Below, piece by piece: positions 9,753 to 20,596 of a stretch of 53,067 nucleotides of DNA. Source of the stretch: Vibrio rumoiensis 1S-45 (lineage in GTDB: Bacteria > Pseudomonadota > Gammaproteobacteria > Enterobacterales > Vibrionaceae). The position numbers and the translations under genes are program-made. The notes below the pieces were generated by a model. The model did not search any database, was not told the DNA's origin, and was given only the letters and a program-made list of their open reading frames with translations. The stretch's first letter is position 1; each line of letters starts with the position of its first letter. The DNA is taken from NCBI RefSeq assembly GCF_000286955.2, contig NZ_AJYK02000048.1, positions 1 through 53,067 on the forward strand, given 5' to 3'.

Positions 9753-12332
9753 GTGAAATTAGCAGAGCAATATCACCCGCAAGATATTGAACAAAAAGTT
9801 CAAGAATACTGGGATAACAGTAAAACATTTGAAGTCACAGAAGACGCAAGCAAAGAAAAATTCTACTGTCTTTCTATGTTCCCATACCCTAGTGGCCGAC
9901 TGCACATGGGCCATGTTCGTAACTATACGATCGGTGATGTGGTTTCTCGCTATCAACGTTTGCAAGGTAAAAACGTGATGCAACCTATCGGTTGGGATGC
10001 GTTTGGCCTGCCTGCAGAAAATGCTGCTGTTAAAAATAAAACAGCGCCTGCGCCTTGGACTTACGAAAACATTGAGTACATGAAGAACCAACTTAAACTA
10101 TTAGGTTTTGGTTACGACTGGAAACGTGAATTCGCCACTTGTACGCCTGAATACTATCGCTGGGAACAAGAATTCTTCACTAAGCTTTACGAGAAAGGCT
10201 TAGTTTACAAGAAAACCTCTTCTGTAAACTGGTGTCCAAATGACATGACGGTACTTGCTAATGAGCAAGTAGAAGACGGCTGTTGCTGGCGTTGTGATAC
10301 TCCGGTTGAACAAAAAGAAATCCCACAATGGTTTATTAAGATCACTGAATACGCGCAAGAGCTATTAGACGATCTGGATAACCTAGATGGTTGGCCTGAC
10401 ATGGTGAAAACCATGCAACGCAACTGGATTGGCCGCTCTGAAGGTGTTGAGTTGTCATTCAAGGTTGAAGGTCAATCTGACTTAGAAGTCTATACCACCC
10501 GTCCAGACACACTAATGGGTGTCACTTATGTTGGTATTGCAGCTGGTCACCCATTAGCCGCGCAAGCCTCAGCAAACAATCCTGAATTAGCCGCATTCTG
10601 CGAAGAATGTAAAAACACCAAAGTTGCTGAAGCTGAACTAGCAACTATGGAAAAGAAAGGCATGGATACTGGCTTAAAAGCTATCCACCCTCTCAATGGC
10701 CGTGAAGTGCCAATTTATGTCGCCAACTTTGTATTAATGGATTACGGTACTGGCGCAGTTATGGCGGTGCCTTCTCACGATCAACGTGACTTTGAATTTG
10801 CGACAAAATACGGCCTAGATATTGAAGCGGTTATTTTAGACGCAGAAGGCAACCAGCCAGACGTTTCTGAAGCGGCGTACACTGAAAAAGGTGCACTGTT
10901 TAATTCGGGCGAGTTTGATGGTCTTGAATTCAGTGCAGCATTTGATGCCATTGCAGCCAAGCTAGAAAGCAAAGGTAAAGGCAAGAAAACCGTTAACTTC
11001 CGTCTACGTGACTGGGGCGTATCACGCCAACGTTACTGGGGTGCGCCAATTCCAATGGTGACCACTGATGATGGTCAAGTTCACCCAGTGCCAGCCGATC
11101 AACTTCCTGTTATTTTGCCGGAAGATGTGGTCATGGATGGCGTAACCAGCCCAATCAAAGCCGACAAAGCATGGGCAGAAACCACATTCAACGGTGAACA
11201 CGCACTGCGTGAGACCGATACCTTTGATACCTTTATGGAATCATCATGGTATTACGCTCGTTACTGCTCACCACAAGCTGACGATATTCTCGATCCAGAG
11301 AAAGCCAACTACTGGCTGCCTGTCGATCAATATGTGGGTGGTATCGAGCATGCGTGTATGCACCTACTGTACTCACGCTTCTTCCACAAACTATTGCGTG
11401 ATGCTGGGTATGTCACATCGGATGAACCATTCAAGCAACTACTTTGTCAAGGCATGGTATTAGCCGACGCTTTCTATCACACCAATGAGAAAGGCACGAA
11501 GGAATGGATCGCACCAACTGACGTCACAGTTGAACGCGATGGCAAAGGTCGCATCGAGAAAGCTGTAGATAACCAAGGTCGTAACGTTGAACACTCAGGC
11601 ATGATCAAAATGTCGAAGTCGAAAAACAACGGTATCGATCCACAAGAAATGGTCGACAAATACGGCGCTGATACCGTACGCCTATTCATGATGTTTGCCT
11701 CTCCTGCAGATATGACATTGGAATGGCAAGAGTCTGGCGTTGAAGGGGCCAACCGCTTCCTTCGTCGTGTATGGAAATTAGTCGGTGAGCACACTGAAAA
11801 AGGCAATGTTGAAGCCCTCAATGTTTCTGCGTTGAGCTCTGATCAAAAAGCTCTTCGCCGTGATGTTCATAAAACCATCGCAAAAGTCAGTGATGATGTT
11901 GGTCGTCGTCAAACCTTCAACACCGCCATTGCTGCTATTATGGAATTGATGAACAAACTCGGTAAAGCACCGCAAGAGAACGCACAAGATCGCGCGATTC
12001 TTGATGAGGCATTAAAAGCGGTGGTTCGTATGCTTTACCCAATGACGCCACATATTTGTCATGAATTGTGGAACGCATTAGGTGAATCAGATGTCGATAA
12101 CTGCGAATGGCCAACATTCGACGAAAAAGCCCTAGTTGAAGATGAAAAACTGATCATCGTTCAAGTCAACGGTAAACTTCGCGCGAAATTGACTGTACCG
12201 GCAGACATCAGCAAAGAAGACATTGAAGCAATTGGTTTGAATGACGAAAACGTCACTAAATTCACTGATGGCTTAACCGTTCGTAAAGTGATTTACGTTC
12301 CGGGTAAACTCTTGAATATCGTAGCAAGCTAA
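9753..12332 (+). CDS. leuS: Leucyl-tRNA synthetase
   Basis: LeuRS charges tRNA-Leu and edits misactivated amino acids. The class-I signatures are HMGH (in [12 protein letters not shown]) and KMSKS. I start at GTG 9753: AAGGG lies 8-12 bases upstream, the length becomes 859 residues (E. coli 860), and KMSKS then falls at 619-623, exactly the E. coli numbering. In-frame alternatives are ATG at 9738 and TTG at 9645, both with poorer ribosome sites. The CP1 editing domain spans about 220-420. leuS is upstream of lptE-holA, as in E. coli. Confidence 0.97.
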   Translation: MKLAEQYHPQDIEQKVQEYWDNSKTFEVTEDASKEKFYCLSMFPYPSGRLHMGHVRNYTIGDVVSRYQRLQGKNVMQPIGWDAFGLPAENAAVKNKTAPAPWTYENIEYMKNQLKLLGFGYDWKREFATCTPEYYRWEQEFFTKLYEKGLVYKKTSSVNWCPNDMTVLANEQVEDGCCWRCDTPVEQKEIPQWFIKITEYAQELLDDLDNLDGWPDMVKTMQRNWIGRSEGVELSFKVEGQSDLEVYTTRPDTLMGVTYVGIAAGHPLAAQASANNPELAAFCEECKNTKVAEAELATMEKKGMDTGLKAIHPLNGREVPIYVANFVLMDYGTGAVMAVPSHDQRDFEFATKYGLDIEAVILDAEGNQPDVSEAAYTEKGALFNSGEFDGLEFSAAFDAIAAKLESKGKGKKTVNFRLRDWGVSRQRYWGAPIPMVTTDDGQVHPVPADQLPVILPEDVVMDGVTSPIKADKAWAETTFNGEHALRETDTFDTFMESSWYYARYCSPQADDILDPEKANYWLPVDQYVGGIEHACMHLLYSRFFHKLLRDAGYVTSDEPFKQLLCQGMVLADAFYHTNEKGTKEWIAPTDVTVERDGKGRIEKAVDNQGRNVEHSGMIKMSKSKNNGIDPQEMVDKYGADTVRLFMMFASPADMTLEWQESGVEGANRFLRRVWKLVGEHTEKGNVEALNVSALSSDQKALRRDVHKTIAKVSDDVGRRQTFNTAIAAIMELMNKLGKAPQENAQDRAILDEALKAVVRMLYPMTPHICHELWNALGESDVDNCEWPTFDEKALVEDEKLIIVQVNGKLRAKLTVPADISKEDIEAIGLNDENVTKFTDGLTVRKVIYVPGKLLNIVAS

Positions 12333-12352
12333 TCGCAATACGATAACAACGA

Positions 12353-12425
12353 AAACGTAAGCGGGAGAATTTCTGCTTACGTTTATCTTATGGGCTTTTT
12401 ATTGTATAAGAGCCCATAAGATAAA
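12353..12425 (+). terminator. Two tandem, overlapping hairpins between leuS and lptE
   Basis: Hairpin 1 pairs 12353-12362 (AAACGTAAGC) with 12375-12384. Hairpin 2 is a perfect 15-bp inverted repeat, 12382-12396 with 12411-12425, around a 14-base loop. The arms overlap by three bases, so full formation of both is mutually exclusive. Hairpin 1 is followed within about 12 bases by a T5 run. This may be a partial terminator or attenuator inside the leuS-lptE-holA unit. Confidence 0.5.
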
Positions 12426-12456
12426 TTTCATCCCCTATCCATAGAGGTATCACTTG

Positions 12457-13152
12457 GTGGCACGTTTGTTTTCGAATACTCATATCCGTATTTTCATTAT
12501 CGCCAGCTTAGCAATGATGACCACCGCATGTGGTTTCCATTTACGTGGGAATTACTTATTACCAGACGACGTATCCAATGTTTCAGTCACCAGTTTTGAC
12601 TCTTATAACCAGTTAACCCGCGAAGTGAAAAAGCAATTACGCCTCAATGGAATCGACGTAGTCTCACCAGGTGCAGACATTTCAAATTTACACTTGATTA
12701 GTGAAGCGGATAGTACTCGCACTTTATCTTTATACCAGAATGCCCGAGCAGCAGAATATGAACTAGCCTATAAAGTAAACTACCGGGTCTTAGTACCAGG
12801 CTATGACAGTAAAACATTTCAGGTCAATGTAACGCGCAGTTACTTAGATAACCCATTAGCGGCTTTGGCAAAGTCAGTTGAAAAAGATTTAATCTTAGAT
12901 GAAATGCGGGAACAAGCTGCCGAGCAGATTATTCGCCAAATGGCTCGACTTAAAGCTCAATTAGTTGTCGTGCCGTCAGGTGATGGGGATACGCAACAAG
13001 ACTTCCCTACCAGTACTAATGCTGATCCAGATGCCGAACACGTCGATATAATTGATGATGGTGTAAAACAAACCACCAGCACCACTGAAATTACTGACGC
13101 AGCTGAACCATCACAGATTCAAGCTGATTCAAACGAGAATCAATCTGAATAA
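12457..13152 (+). CDS. lptE: LPS-assembly lipoprotein LptE
   Basis: LptE is the outer-membrane lipoprotein that plugs LptD and inserts lipopolysaccharide. A hydrophobic leader ends in a lipobox with the acylated cysteine at residue 25, followed by GFHLRG, typical of LptE. I use GTG 12457; TTG at 12454 is equally possible with AGAGG upstream. The protein is 231 residues, longer than E. coli LptE (about 193), because of an acidic, low-complexity C-terminal tail of roughly 55 residues. Its stop codon shares one base with the holA ATG. Confidence 0.93.
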   Translation: MARLFSNTHIRIFIIASLAMMTTACGFHLRGNYLLPDDVSNVSVTSFDSYNQLTREVKKQLRLNGIDVVSPGADISNLHLISEADSTRTLSLYQNARAAEYELAYKVNYRVLVPGYDSKTFQVNVTRSYLDNPLAALAKSVEKDLILDEMREQAAEQIIRQMARLKAQLVVVPSGDGDTQQDFPTSTNADPDAEHVDIIDDGVKQTTSTTEITDAAEPSQIQADSNENQSE

Positions 13153-14210
13153 TGCGAATTTTTGCAGACAAACTAGCTGAGCATTTAGAGCGGAAACAAT
13201 ACCCCATCTATTTAGTGATGGGTAACGAGCCGCTCCTGCTTCAAGAAAGTCGAGACTTAATCAATAAGCACGCCAAAAGTGTTGGTTTTTTCGAAAAGCA
13301 GCGCTTTGTTTTAGACAAGCAATTAGATTGGAATGATGTCTTTGATTGCTGCCAAGCATTGAGCCTCTTTTCAAATCAACAAGTTATTGAGCTTGAAATC
13401 CCAGAAGCCGGACTAAGTGCCGCTGCAGCAAAAGAGTTAATCACATTATCTGGCATGTTAAACCCAGATATTTTACTTGTAGTGGTAAGTAACAAGGCTT
13501 TATCGCGCGCGCAAGAAAATACCAAATGGTTTAAAGCACTGCATACCAATGGGGTATTAGTCAGCTGTAATAGCCCAGAGCTTCGTCAATTACCGCAATT
13601 TGTTCAATTACGTTGTCGTAAATTAAAACTGGTGCCGGATGCAGAAGCGATTCAAATGCTAGCCCAATGGCACGAAGGTAATTTGTTAGCTCTAGCTCAA
13701 AGCCTTGAAAAGTTAGCGCTCATTTATCCTGACGGTAAACTAACCCTACCAAGGGTTGAAGCAGCCTTAAGCAGACACAACCATTTCACACCTTTTCAAT
13801 GGACCGATGCGCTACTTGCAGGCCAAGCCAAACGTGCTCAACGCATTTTGCGCCAATTACATGCCGAGGGACAAGAAGCGATCATCCTACTCAGAACCCT
13901 GCAAAAAGAGCTATTCTTACTACTAGAGATGAAACAAAGCTTCGATCAAAAGGTTCACATGGGTAAAATTTTTGACCAATATCGCATCTGGCAAAATAAA
14001 CGCCCAATGTATACCGCTTGCTTGCAAAGGTTAAATGCACACCATATACAGCGGCAAATTCATTCACTGACTCAACTTGAATTGTCGGTAAAAACAACGT
14101 TTGATCAAGACCCTTGGCCTCAACTTAGCCAAATATCAATAGAGATATGTCAACCAAGTGCACGTATTCCAAATAATAATCACCCACATTTCAACACACT
14201 GATTGGATAG
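13152..14210 (+). CDS. holA: DNA polymerase III delta subunit
   Basis: HolA is the clamp-loader subunit that opens the beta sliding clamp. The 352-residue protein starts with the characteristic segment VMGNEPLLLQES (about 22-33) and has the usual three-domain length. The ATG overlaps the lptE stop by one base (TAATG), so translation is probably coupled. In E. coli nadD follows holA; here a 138-base gap and then rsfS follow. Confidence 0.94.
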   Translation: MRIFADKLAEHLERKQYPIYLVMGNEPLLLQESRDLINKHAKSVGFFEKQRFVLDKQLDWNDVFDCCQALSLFSNQQVIELEIPEAGLSAAAAKELITLSGMLNPDILLVVVSNKALSRAQENTKWFKALHTNGVLVSCNSPELRQLPQFVQLRCRKLKLVPDAEAIQMLAQWHEGNLLALAQSLEKLALIYPDGKLTLPRVEAALSRHNHFTPFQWTDALLAGQAKRAQRILRQLHAEGQEAIILLRTLQKELFLLLEMKQSFDQKVHMGKIFDQYRIWQNKRPMYTACLQRLNAHHIQRQIHSLTQLELSVKTTFDQDPWPQLSQISIEICQPSARIPNNNHPHFNTLIG

Positions 14211-14267
14211 CATATCACCACCAGATAAACCACACATAGAAAGCAGTCAAAATACGCCTGAATTCCA

Positions 14268-14276
14268 TGTTATAAT
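14268..14276 (+). promoter_or_regulatory. Extended -10 promoter for rsfS
   Basis: TGTTATAAT combines a TGn extension with a perfect TATAAT. It lies 73 bases upstream of the rsfS start. No strong -35 is seen, as is common for extended -10 promoters. It would drive rsfS-rlmH-mrdA-mrdB-rlpA. Confidence 0.5.
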
Positions 14277-14348
14277 CCGCGACTTTTACAAACCAATGTT
14301 TCCACTTAAAGTAAGGGAAACAAATATAAATATCAAAGAGGCACTACC

Positions 14349-14666
14349 TTGCAACTAAACGAGTTAAAAGACTTTCTAGCTGATAAAGCCGATGACATGA
14401 AGGCAGAAAACATCACCACACTTGATGTAACGGGAAAATCTAGCATTACCGATTTCATGATTGTCTGCACTGGTACATCAAAACGCCATGTTGCATCTAT
14501 TGCAGATAACGTTGCTAAAGAAGCTAAAATTGCTGGCCTTGAACCATTAGGTATGGACGGTGAAGATGACGGTGAATGGGTTGTGGTTGATATGGGTTCG
14601 GTCATGGTACACATCATGCAAGCAGCACAGCGTGAGTTATACCAATTAGAGAAACTGTGGGGGTAA
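14349..14666 (+). CDS. rsfS: Ribosomal silencing factor RsfS
   Basis: RsfS binds uL14 and blocks subunit joining under starvation. The 105-residue protein has the family core [16 protein letters not shown] (about 28-43) and ends ...YQLEKLWG, very close to E. coli RsfS/YbeB. The start is TTG, chosen because AAAGAGG lies upstream and the N-terminus aligns with E. coli MQ.... It is first in a tight operon with rlmH and the rod-shape genes. Confidence 0.95.
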   Translation: MQLNELKDFLADKADDMKAENITTLDVTGKSSITDFMIVCTGTSKRHVASIADNVAKEAKIAGLEPLGMDGEDDGEWVVVDMGSVMVHIMQAAQRELYQLEKLWG

Positions 14667-14691
14667 TCCCTCTTCACTCGGAGCATCTAGT

Positions 14692-15162
14692 GTGAAAATT
14701 CAACTTATCGCCGTGGGAACGAAAATGCCTAAATGGGTAGAAGCCGGTTTTCACGAATACCAGCGTCGCTTCCCAAGCGATATGCCTTTTGATTTAGTCG
14801 AAATTCCAGCAGGAAAGCGCGGAAAAAATGCCGACATTGTAAGAATCTTGCAAAAAGAAGGCGAAGCCATGCTTGCTGCTGTACCAAAAGGCAACCGTAT
14901 TATAACATTGGATATTCCGGGTAAACGTTGGGATACCGAGCAATTAGCATCACAACTCGATGCTTGGAAATTGGACGGTAGAGATGTGTCCATTCTTATT
15001 GGTGGCCCAGAAGGTCTTGCTCCTGCTTGTAAAGCGGCGGCAGATCAAAGCTGGTCATTATCGCCACTCACATTGCCACACCCAATGGTAAGGGTCATCA
15101 TGGCAGAAAGCTTATACCGAGCTTGGAGTGTTACGACCAATCATCCATACCACCGAGAATAG
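14692..15162 (+). CDS. rlmH: 23S rRNA pseudouridine(1915) N3-methyltransferase RlmH
   Basis: RlmH is a SPOUT-class methyltransferase acting on pseudouridine 1915 in helix 69 of assembled 70S ribosomes. The 156-residue protein (E. coli 155) has the SAM-binding knot segment [11 protein letters not shown] and the C-terminal [10 protein letters not shown]...HPYHRE typical of the family. The start is GTG. mrdA begins five bases after its stop. Confidence 0.96.
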   Translation: MKIQLIAVGTKMPKWVEAGFHEYQRRFPSDMPFDLVEIPAGKRGKNADIVRILQKEGEAMLAAVPKGNRIITLDIPGKRWDTEQLASQLDAWKLDGRDVSILIGGPEGLAPACKAAADQSWSLSPLTLPHPMVRVIMAESLYRAWSVTTNHPYHRE

Positions 15163-15167
15163 TAAGA

Positions 15168-17069
15168 ATGAAACGTAGACGCACTCAAATACGCGATTAC
15201 AATGCAGAAGCTAGGCTATTTGCACGACGCTCTATTGTTGCGTTTATCGGTATCATTATTTTGGTCGGGATTTTACTCGCCAACTTATATTACATCCAAG
15301 TCGATCAATACCAAGATTATCAAACTCGATCTAATGACAACCGAATTAAAGTTGTTCCGATTGCACCTAATCGCGGTTTAATCTACGATCGCAATGGCAA
15401 AATATTGGCTTCAAACCGCCCTGTCTACAGCTTGGAAATCACTCCTGAAAAAGTAGATGACGTCGAAAAGACCATCAATGAATTACGTAAAATCTTGCCT
15501 ATCACCGATGAGCAAGTTCAAACTTTTCAAAAAGAGCGTCGACAAATTCGTCACTATAAGCCTGTTCCACTCATGGCTCAGCTGACCAATGAGCAAGTCG
15601 CTAAATTCGCCGTTAATCAATATAAATTTCCAGGGGTTGAAGTATCAGCCGCGCTAAAACGTTACTACCCATACGGCTCTATCTTAACGCATGTAATTGG
15701 TTACGTTTCTCGTATTAACGATAAAGATATAAAACGTTTAACCGAAGAAGATAAGGTCTCAAATTATCAAGCTACGCGTAACATCGGCAAACTTGGTATT
15801 GAACGTTACTACGAAGATGTCTTACATGGCACTTCTGGCTACCAAGAAGTAGAAGTGAACAGTCGTGGTCGCATTATTCGAACATTAAAATACGTACCAC
15901 CGATCCCAGGTAAAGACTTAGTATTAAATCTTGATATCGACCTGCAACAATACGCCTACAGCTTAATGGATAAACGTCGTGGCTCCATTATTATTCTCGA
16001 TCCAAAAGACAATGGTGTGTTAGCGATGGTATCTAGCCCAAGCTATGACCCCAACTCGTTTGTTCATGGGATCAGCAGTAAAGAATACAGCGCATTATTA
16101 AATGACCCTAATCGACCGTTGGTAAACCGAGCAACCCTTGGTATTTACCCACCAGCATCCACAGTCAAACCGTTTATTGCGGTTTCAGCATTGACTGAAG
16201 GCGTAATCACAGCCAAGACAACTCGAAATGATCCGGGCATCTGGTATATTCCGCACGCTCGTAACCACAAAGGCTACCGAGATTGGAGCCGTTGGGGTCA
16301 TGGTGTTGTTGATGTGAAAAAAGCGATTGAAGAATCAGTTGATACCTTCTTTTATCAAGTCGCTTTTGATTTAGGTATTGATCGCTTATCAACTTGGATG
16401 AATAAATTTGGTTTTGGCGAATTAACAGGGATTGATATTTTTGAAGAAAGCAGCGCAAACATGCCAACTCGTGAATGGAAACAATCTCGCCATAGAACCC
16501 CTTGGTATCAAGGTGACACTATTCCGGTTGGCATAGGCCAAGGTTACTGGACAGCAACGCCGATGCAAATTGCAAAAGCATTATCTGTTTTGGTTTCTCA
16601 CGGAAAAGTACGAGCTCCTCATTTACTGAGAGCCACCATGGACAAAACCGTCGCGAACCCAAAACCAGTGCTTAGCCCAATTAAAACATACCCAAGTATC
16701 CAAGGGGTTAAAGATTCTTCATGGGAATTAGCAGAAGAAGGCATGCACTTAGTTGCCACAGGCTCACGAGGTACAGCTCGTCGCTCGTTTTATGGCGCGA
16801 AATATCAAGCTGCTGTAAAATCGGGTACAGCTCAGGTATATGGCTTGAAAGAAGGTGAAAAATACGAAGCTAGCGAAGTTGCAGAACACCTTCGTGACCA
16901 TGCGTTACTGATGGGCTTTGCACCGTTAAAAGATCCTAAAGTTATCGTAGCCATGGTACTTGAAAATGCCGGCGGTGGTTCCGGTGTCGGTGGTCCTATT
17001 GCCCGTAAGATATTTGACCACGTCATTTTGCCTCCTGAAGAGACAGATGCCCAAGAGGATAACAAATAG
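15168..17069 (+). CDS. mrdA: Penicillin-binding protein 2 (elongasome transpeptidase)
   Basis: PBP2 cross-links peptidoglycan during side-wall elongation together with RodA. From ATG 15168 the protein is 633 residues, equal to E. coli PBP2. A longer frame from 15123 would only overlap rlmH. It has one N-terminal membrane helix (about 20-42), a pedestal domain, and a transpeptidase domain with the active-site serine near 331 in PASTVK and a late KSGTAQ. rodA begins one base after its stop. Confidence 0.97.
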   Translation: MKRRRTQIRDYNAEARLFARRSIVAFIGIIILVGILLANLYYIQVDQYQDYQTRSNDNRIKVVPIAPNRGLIYDRNGKILASNRPVYSLEITPEKVDDVEKTINELRKILPITDEQVQTFQKERRQIRHYKPVPLMAQLTNEQVAKFAVNQYKFPGVEVSAALKRYYPYGSILTHVIGYVSRINDKDIKRLTEEDKVSNYQATRNIGKLGIERYYEDVLHGTSGYQEVEVNSRGRIIRTLKYVPPIPGKDLVLNLDIDLQQYAYSLMDKRRGSIIILDPKDNGVLAMVSSPSYDPNSFVHGISSKEYSALLNDPNRPLVNRATLGIYPPASTVKPFIAVSALTEGVITAKTTRNDPGIWYIPHARNHKGYRDWSRWGHGVVDVKKAIEESVDTFFYQVAFDLGIDRLSTWMNKFGFGELTGIDIFEESSANMPTREWKQSRHRTPWYQGDTIPVGIGQGYWTATPMQIAKALSVLVSHGKVRAPHLLRATMDKTVANPKPVLSPIKTYPSIQGVKDSSWELAEEGMHLVATGSRGTARRSFYGAKYQAAVKSGTAQVYGLKEGEKYEASEVAEHLRDHALLMGFAPLKDPKVIVAMVLENAGGGSGVGGPIARKIFDHVILPPEETDAQEDNK

Positions 17070-17070
17070 C

Positions 17071-18192
17071 ATGAAAATGGATCCTGCGACTGGACAGAAT
17101 CGATCTTTTTTTGAACGGTTACACATCGATTTACCTTTATTGCTTGGCATCATCTTACTCATGATGATTGGTTTAGTTATCATGTACAGTGCCAGTGGCC
17201 AAAGCTATGAAATGATGGATAGACAAGCCATGCGCATGCTGCTCTCTTTGGGCGTAATGGTTACCGTTGCACAAATCAAACCTCGCTCATTAGAAGCGCT
17301 CGCTCCTGCCCTTTACATCATTGGTGTATTGTTACTGTTAGGTGTTTTATTCTTTGGTGAAACGTCTAAAGGTGCACAACGATGGCTCGATCTTGGTATC
17401 GTGCGTTTTCAGCCTTCAGAACTATTAAAATTAGCTGTACCACTGATGGTGGCGCGATATATTGGTAATAAACCATTACCCCCAACGATACGAACCTTAG
17501 CGGTATCATTGATACTTGTCTGCTTACCGACCATTTTGATTGCAAAACAACCGGATTTAGGCACATCAATACTGATTGCAGCCTCGGGTGTTTTTGTTAT
17601 TTTTCTTGCTGGAATAAGCTGGAAAATCATCTCGGCAGCCGTACTTGCGGTTGGGGCTTTTGTCCCTATCTTATGGTTCTTCTTAATGCACGAATATCAA
17701 AAAGTTCGTGTCCGCACCTTATTTGATCCGGAGTCCGACCCACTAGGCGCTGGCTATCACATCATCCAAAGTAAAATTGCCATTGGTTCAGGTGGTCTTA
17801 CTGGTAAAGGTTGGTTACACGGCACTCAATCTCAACTAGAATTTGTCCCAGAAAGACATACTGACTTTATCTTTGCAGTGATTGCTGAAGAATGGGGTAT
17901 TATCGGCGTGACATTATTGCTGTCGGTTTACTTATTCATCATCGCTCGTGGCTTATACCTTTCAACACAGGCTCAGACCGCATTTGGTCGCATGGTAGGT
18001 GGCAGTGCCGTACTCAGTTTCTTTGTATATGTATTTGTAAATATGGGAATGGTAAGTGGTATTTTACCGGTAGTAGGCGTCCCTCTACCATTAATTAGCT
18101 ACGGTGGTACATCCATGATGACCCTATTAGCTGGCTTTGGCATGTTAATGTCCATTCATACTCACAGAAAAATGCTTTCGAAGGCGAATTAA
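17071..18192 (+). CDS. mrdB: Rod shape-determining protein RodA (SEDS glycosyltransferase)
   Basis: RodA polymerises lipid II into glycan strands in the elongasome. The start at ATG 17071 gives 373 residues (E. coli 370) and has AGAGG upstream; an in-frame extension to 16960 lies inside mrdA and is rejected. About ten membrane segments, the ...PDLGTS segment and the late [11 protein letters not shown] motif identify the SEDS family. Its position after mrdA separates it from FtsW. Confidence 0.96.
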   Translation: MKMDPATGQNRSFFERLHIDLPLLLGIILLMMIGLVIMYSASGQSYEMMDRQAMRMLLSLGVMVTVAQIKPRSLEALAPALYIIGVLLLLGVLFFGETSKGAQRWLDLGIVRFQPSELLKLAVPLMVARYIGNKPLPPTIRTLAVSLILVCLPTILIAKQPDLGTSILIAASGVFVIFLAGISWKIISAAVLAVGAFVPILWFFLMHEYQKVRVRTLFDPESDPLGAGYHIIQSKIAIGSGGLTGKGWLHGTQSQLEFVPERHTDFIFAVIAEEWGIIGVTLLLSVYLFIIARGLYLSTQAQTAFGRMVGGSAVLSFFVYVFVNMGMVSGILPVVGVPLPLISYGGTSMMTLLAGFGMLMSIHTHRKMLSKAN

Positions 18193-18196
18193 ACGA

Positions 18197-18985
18197 ATGA
18201 AAAACCGTTACCATTACGGCCTCTGGCTGACTTTTACGTTACTTGTAGGGTGTTCATCATCATCTTCAGATGATCGCTACAAACTCACCGATGATGTTGC
18301 ACCAAAAGATCCAATGTCAGTCGTGAATATTGAAGATGCGCACCCTAGATATGAACCATTCAGCCGAAGTGGTAATCGTGATTACACGCTACGTGGCAAA
18401 GATTATAAAATCGTTAAAGATCCTACAGGCTTTACTCAAACAGGTTACGCCTCTTGGTATGGTAAAAAGTTTCATGGCCATCTAACTTCAAACGGTGAAG
18501 TCTATGATATGTATTCCATGTCTGCGGCACATAAAACCTTACCGATCCCAAGTTATGTCAAAGTAACCAATACAGCCAATGGTAAAACAGTCATTGTCCG
18601 TGTTAATGATCGCGGGCCTTTTCATGATGGAAGAATCATCGACTTAAGTTATGCCGCAGCTTACAAAATTGGCGTTTATCAAAATGGCACAGCACCAGTA
18701 AAAATTGAGTACATCAACGTTCCACCAACAAAGCTTGATCTTGCCTATTCTAAAGAAGAATACCTCATTCAAGTCGCAGCCGTCACTGATCCAGAAAAAG
18801 CGCGAACTTTAGCGATAAAACTGAGTCAAACTTATTCCTCTAGCTACAATATTGAAGCGCAAAATGGGGTAAATAGAATTATGCTGGGTCCGTGGAAAGA
18901 ACAAGCTACGGCCAATAGTGTATTAAACAAACTTCAACAAAACGGTTATCCATCAGCCTTTATGAAACATAAAACGCGTAAATAA
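18197..18985 (+). CDS. rlpA: Septal-ring lytic transglycosylase RlpA (lipoprotein)
   Basis: RlpA is an outer-membrane lipoprotein that binds denuded glycan at the septum; in some species it is a lytic transglycosylase. The 262-residue protein has a lipobox LLVGC with C19, a double-psi beta-barrel domain (about 75-165, including GYASWYGKKFHG and RVNDRGPFHDGRIIDLS) and a C-terminal SPOR domain (about 185-260). It begins four bases after mrdB. Confidence 0.95.
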   Translation: MKNRYHYGLWLTFTLLVGCSSSSSDDRYKLTDDVAPKDPMSVVNIEDAHPRYEPFSRSGNRDYTLRGKDYKIVKDPTGFTQTGYASWYGKKFHGHLTSNGEVYDMYSMSAAHKTLPIPSYVKVTNTANGKTVIVRVNDRGPFHDGRIIDLSYAAAYKIGVYQNGTAPVKIEYINVPPTKLDLAYSKEEYLIQVAAVTDPEKARTLAIKLSQTYSSSYNIEAQNGVNRIMLGPWKEQATANSVLNKLQQNGYPSAFMKHKTRK

Positions 18986-19001
18986 CCCAAAGACACCACT
19001 G

Positions 19002-19031
19002 CCGTTTATCGCATTTCAGACAAACGGTTTT
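19002..19031 (+). terminator. Possible terminator after rlpA
   Basis: A 6-bp stem CCGTTT/AAACGG (19002-19007, 19022-19027) is followed by TTTTCATTTT. It is short but correctly placed between rlpA and dacA. Confidence 0.4.
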
Positions 19032-19129
19032 CATTTTCATATTGTTTCAATCCATATCTGTTTTACCAGATGGATTCTGATAGAATACGAAGCATTAAGT
19101 TCACCTTTAACTTTGATTGCATTTATCAC

Positions 19130-20317
19130 ATGAAAAATACAGCTAAATATCTAACCTCATTGCTAATTCCATCATTAGCACTCTCTGCATCTTTGGTTTC
19201 AATGAATGCTTCTGCAGAAGATCCAATTGTGGTTCCGAATGCACCTGACATTGCAGCGCAAAGCTACGTCCTAATGGATTACCATTCAGGAAAAATTTTA
19301 GCTGAACAAAATATGGATGAGCGCCGCCACCCTGCTAGCTTGACAAAAATGCTTACCAGCTATGTTATTGGTCAAGAAATAAAATCGGGCGGTATTTCAC
19401 GTTCTGATGAAGTTGTGGTGAGTGAAAACGCTTGGGCAAAAAACTTCCCTGATTCTTCAAAAATGTTCATTGAAGTGGGCAAAACCGTTTCTGTTGACCT
19501 GTTAAACCAAGGCATCATTGTTGATTCTGGAAACGATGCTTGTGTTGCGATGGCTGAACACATTGCAGGTTCTGAGGACTCTTTCGTTGATCTCATGAAC
19601 CAATGGGCTGCAAAAATTGGCATGAAGAATTCACACTTCGTAAATGTTCATGGCTTAGATAATGATGAGCACTACTCTACTGCACACGATCTTGCTATTT
19701 TAGGTGCTGCGCTGATCCGTGACGTGCCTGAAGAATATAAGATTTACTCTCAAAAATCATTCACTTACAACGGAATCACTCAATACAATCGTAATGGTTT
19801 ATTGTGGGATAAAAGCATGAATGTTGACGGCATTAAAACCGGTCATACAAGTGGTGCGGGCTATAACCTAGTCACGTCAGCTACCGAAGGTGATATGCGT
19901 TTAGTTTCAGTTGTTATGGGAACTAAGAGTGAAAATGCTCGTAAAGCTGAAAGCAAAAAGCTTCTACAATTTGGCTTCCGTTTCTTTGAAACCGTTTCAC
20001 CACACAAAGCTGGCGAAGAGTTTGTTAAAGAAAAAATCTGGATGGGTGATAAGAGCGAAATTTCGCTTGGCGTAAATGAAGATACTTTTGTCACTCTTCC
20101 TCGTGGTCAAGCGAAAAACCTAGCGGCAAGTTTTGTTCTAGACAAAGAACTTAAAGCTCCAATCGCAAAAGGCCAAGTAGTCGGTAAGTTATTCTATCAA
20201 CTGAATGGTAAAGACGTAGCTCAATACCCATTAGTTGCACAAGAAGATGTGAAAGAAGGTGGCATATTTAGCCGTTTAATCGACTACATCGTATTACTAT
20301 TCCAAAGCTGGTTCTAA
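19130..20317 (+). CDS. dacA: D-alanyl-D-alanine carboxypeptidase (PBP5)
   Basis: DacA trims the terminal D-Ala from peptidoglycan pentapeptides in the periplasm. From ATG 19130 it is 395 residues with a signal peptide (cleavage after ...NASAE near residue 30), the SxxK serine S70 in ASLTK, a DSGND SxN motif and KTGHTSGAG. The C-terminus (GGIFSRLIDYIVLLFQSWF) is the amphipathic membrane anchor. An upstream in-frame ATG at 19070 would place 20 extra residues before the signal peptide and is unlikely. Confidence 0.96.
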   Translation: MKNTAKYLTSLLIPSLALSASLVSMNASAEDPIVVPNAPDIAAQSYVLMDYHSGKILAEQNMDERRHPASLTKMLTSYVIGQEIKSGGISRSDEVVVSENAWAKNFPDSSKMFIEVGKTVSVDLLNQGIIVDSGNDACVAMAEHIAGSEDSFVDLMNQWAAKIGMKNSHFVNVHGLDNDEHYSTAHDLAILGAALIRDVPEEYKIYSQKSFTYNGITQYNRNGLLWDKSMNVDGIKTGHTSGAGYNLVTSATEGDMRLVSVVMGTKSENARKAESKKLLQFGFRFFETVSPHKAGEEFVKEKIWMGDKSEISLGVNEDTFVTLPRGQAKNLAASFVLDKELKAPIAKGQVVGKLFYQLNGKDVAQYPLVAQEDVKEGGIFSRLIDYIVLLFQSWF

Positions 20318-20359
20318 TTACCGCTTTCCACAATAGTAATGAACCATCGAAATTATCCA

Positions 20360-20391
20360 CTAAAAGTCGCTTAGGCGGCTTTTAGTTTTTT
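20360..20391 (+). terminator. Intrinsic terminator of dacA
   Basis: An 11-bp stem (CTAAAAGTCGC at 20360-20370, GCGGCTTTTAG at 20375-20385, one G-T pair) with a TTAG loop is followed by a T6 run. Confidence 0.9.
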
Positions 20392-20596
20392 ACAAAACCC
20401 GAACGACACAGTAAGCGTGTACAACCAAATATCATTCTACCTTATTGATTTAACGATATTAGGCATTCAAATAGCACAACGCATGGCTTCTCGCGATCCG
20501 ATATTCTGGTTATTTTAGAACAGATAAAGTTGAGATCCTTCAAGCTTCGCTTTAATATTCACGCTTTATCGCACCTTTTCCTCTCAGGAGTCCGGT

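Noticed and set aside
16960..17070. N-terminal extension of RodA inside mrdA
   Set aside because: The extension overlaps the conserved end of mrdA, while ATG 17071 has a ribosome site and gives the usual length.
19070..19129. Upstream start for dacA
   Set aside because: It would put 20 charged residues before a normal signal peptide and has no ribosome binding site.
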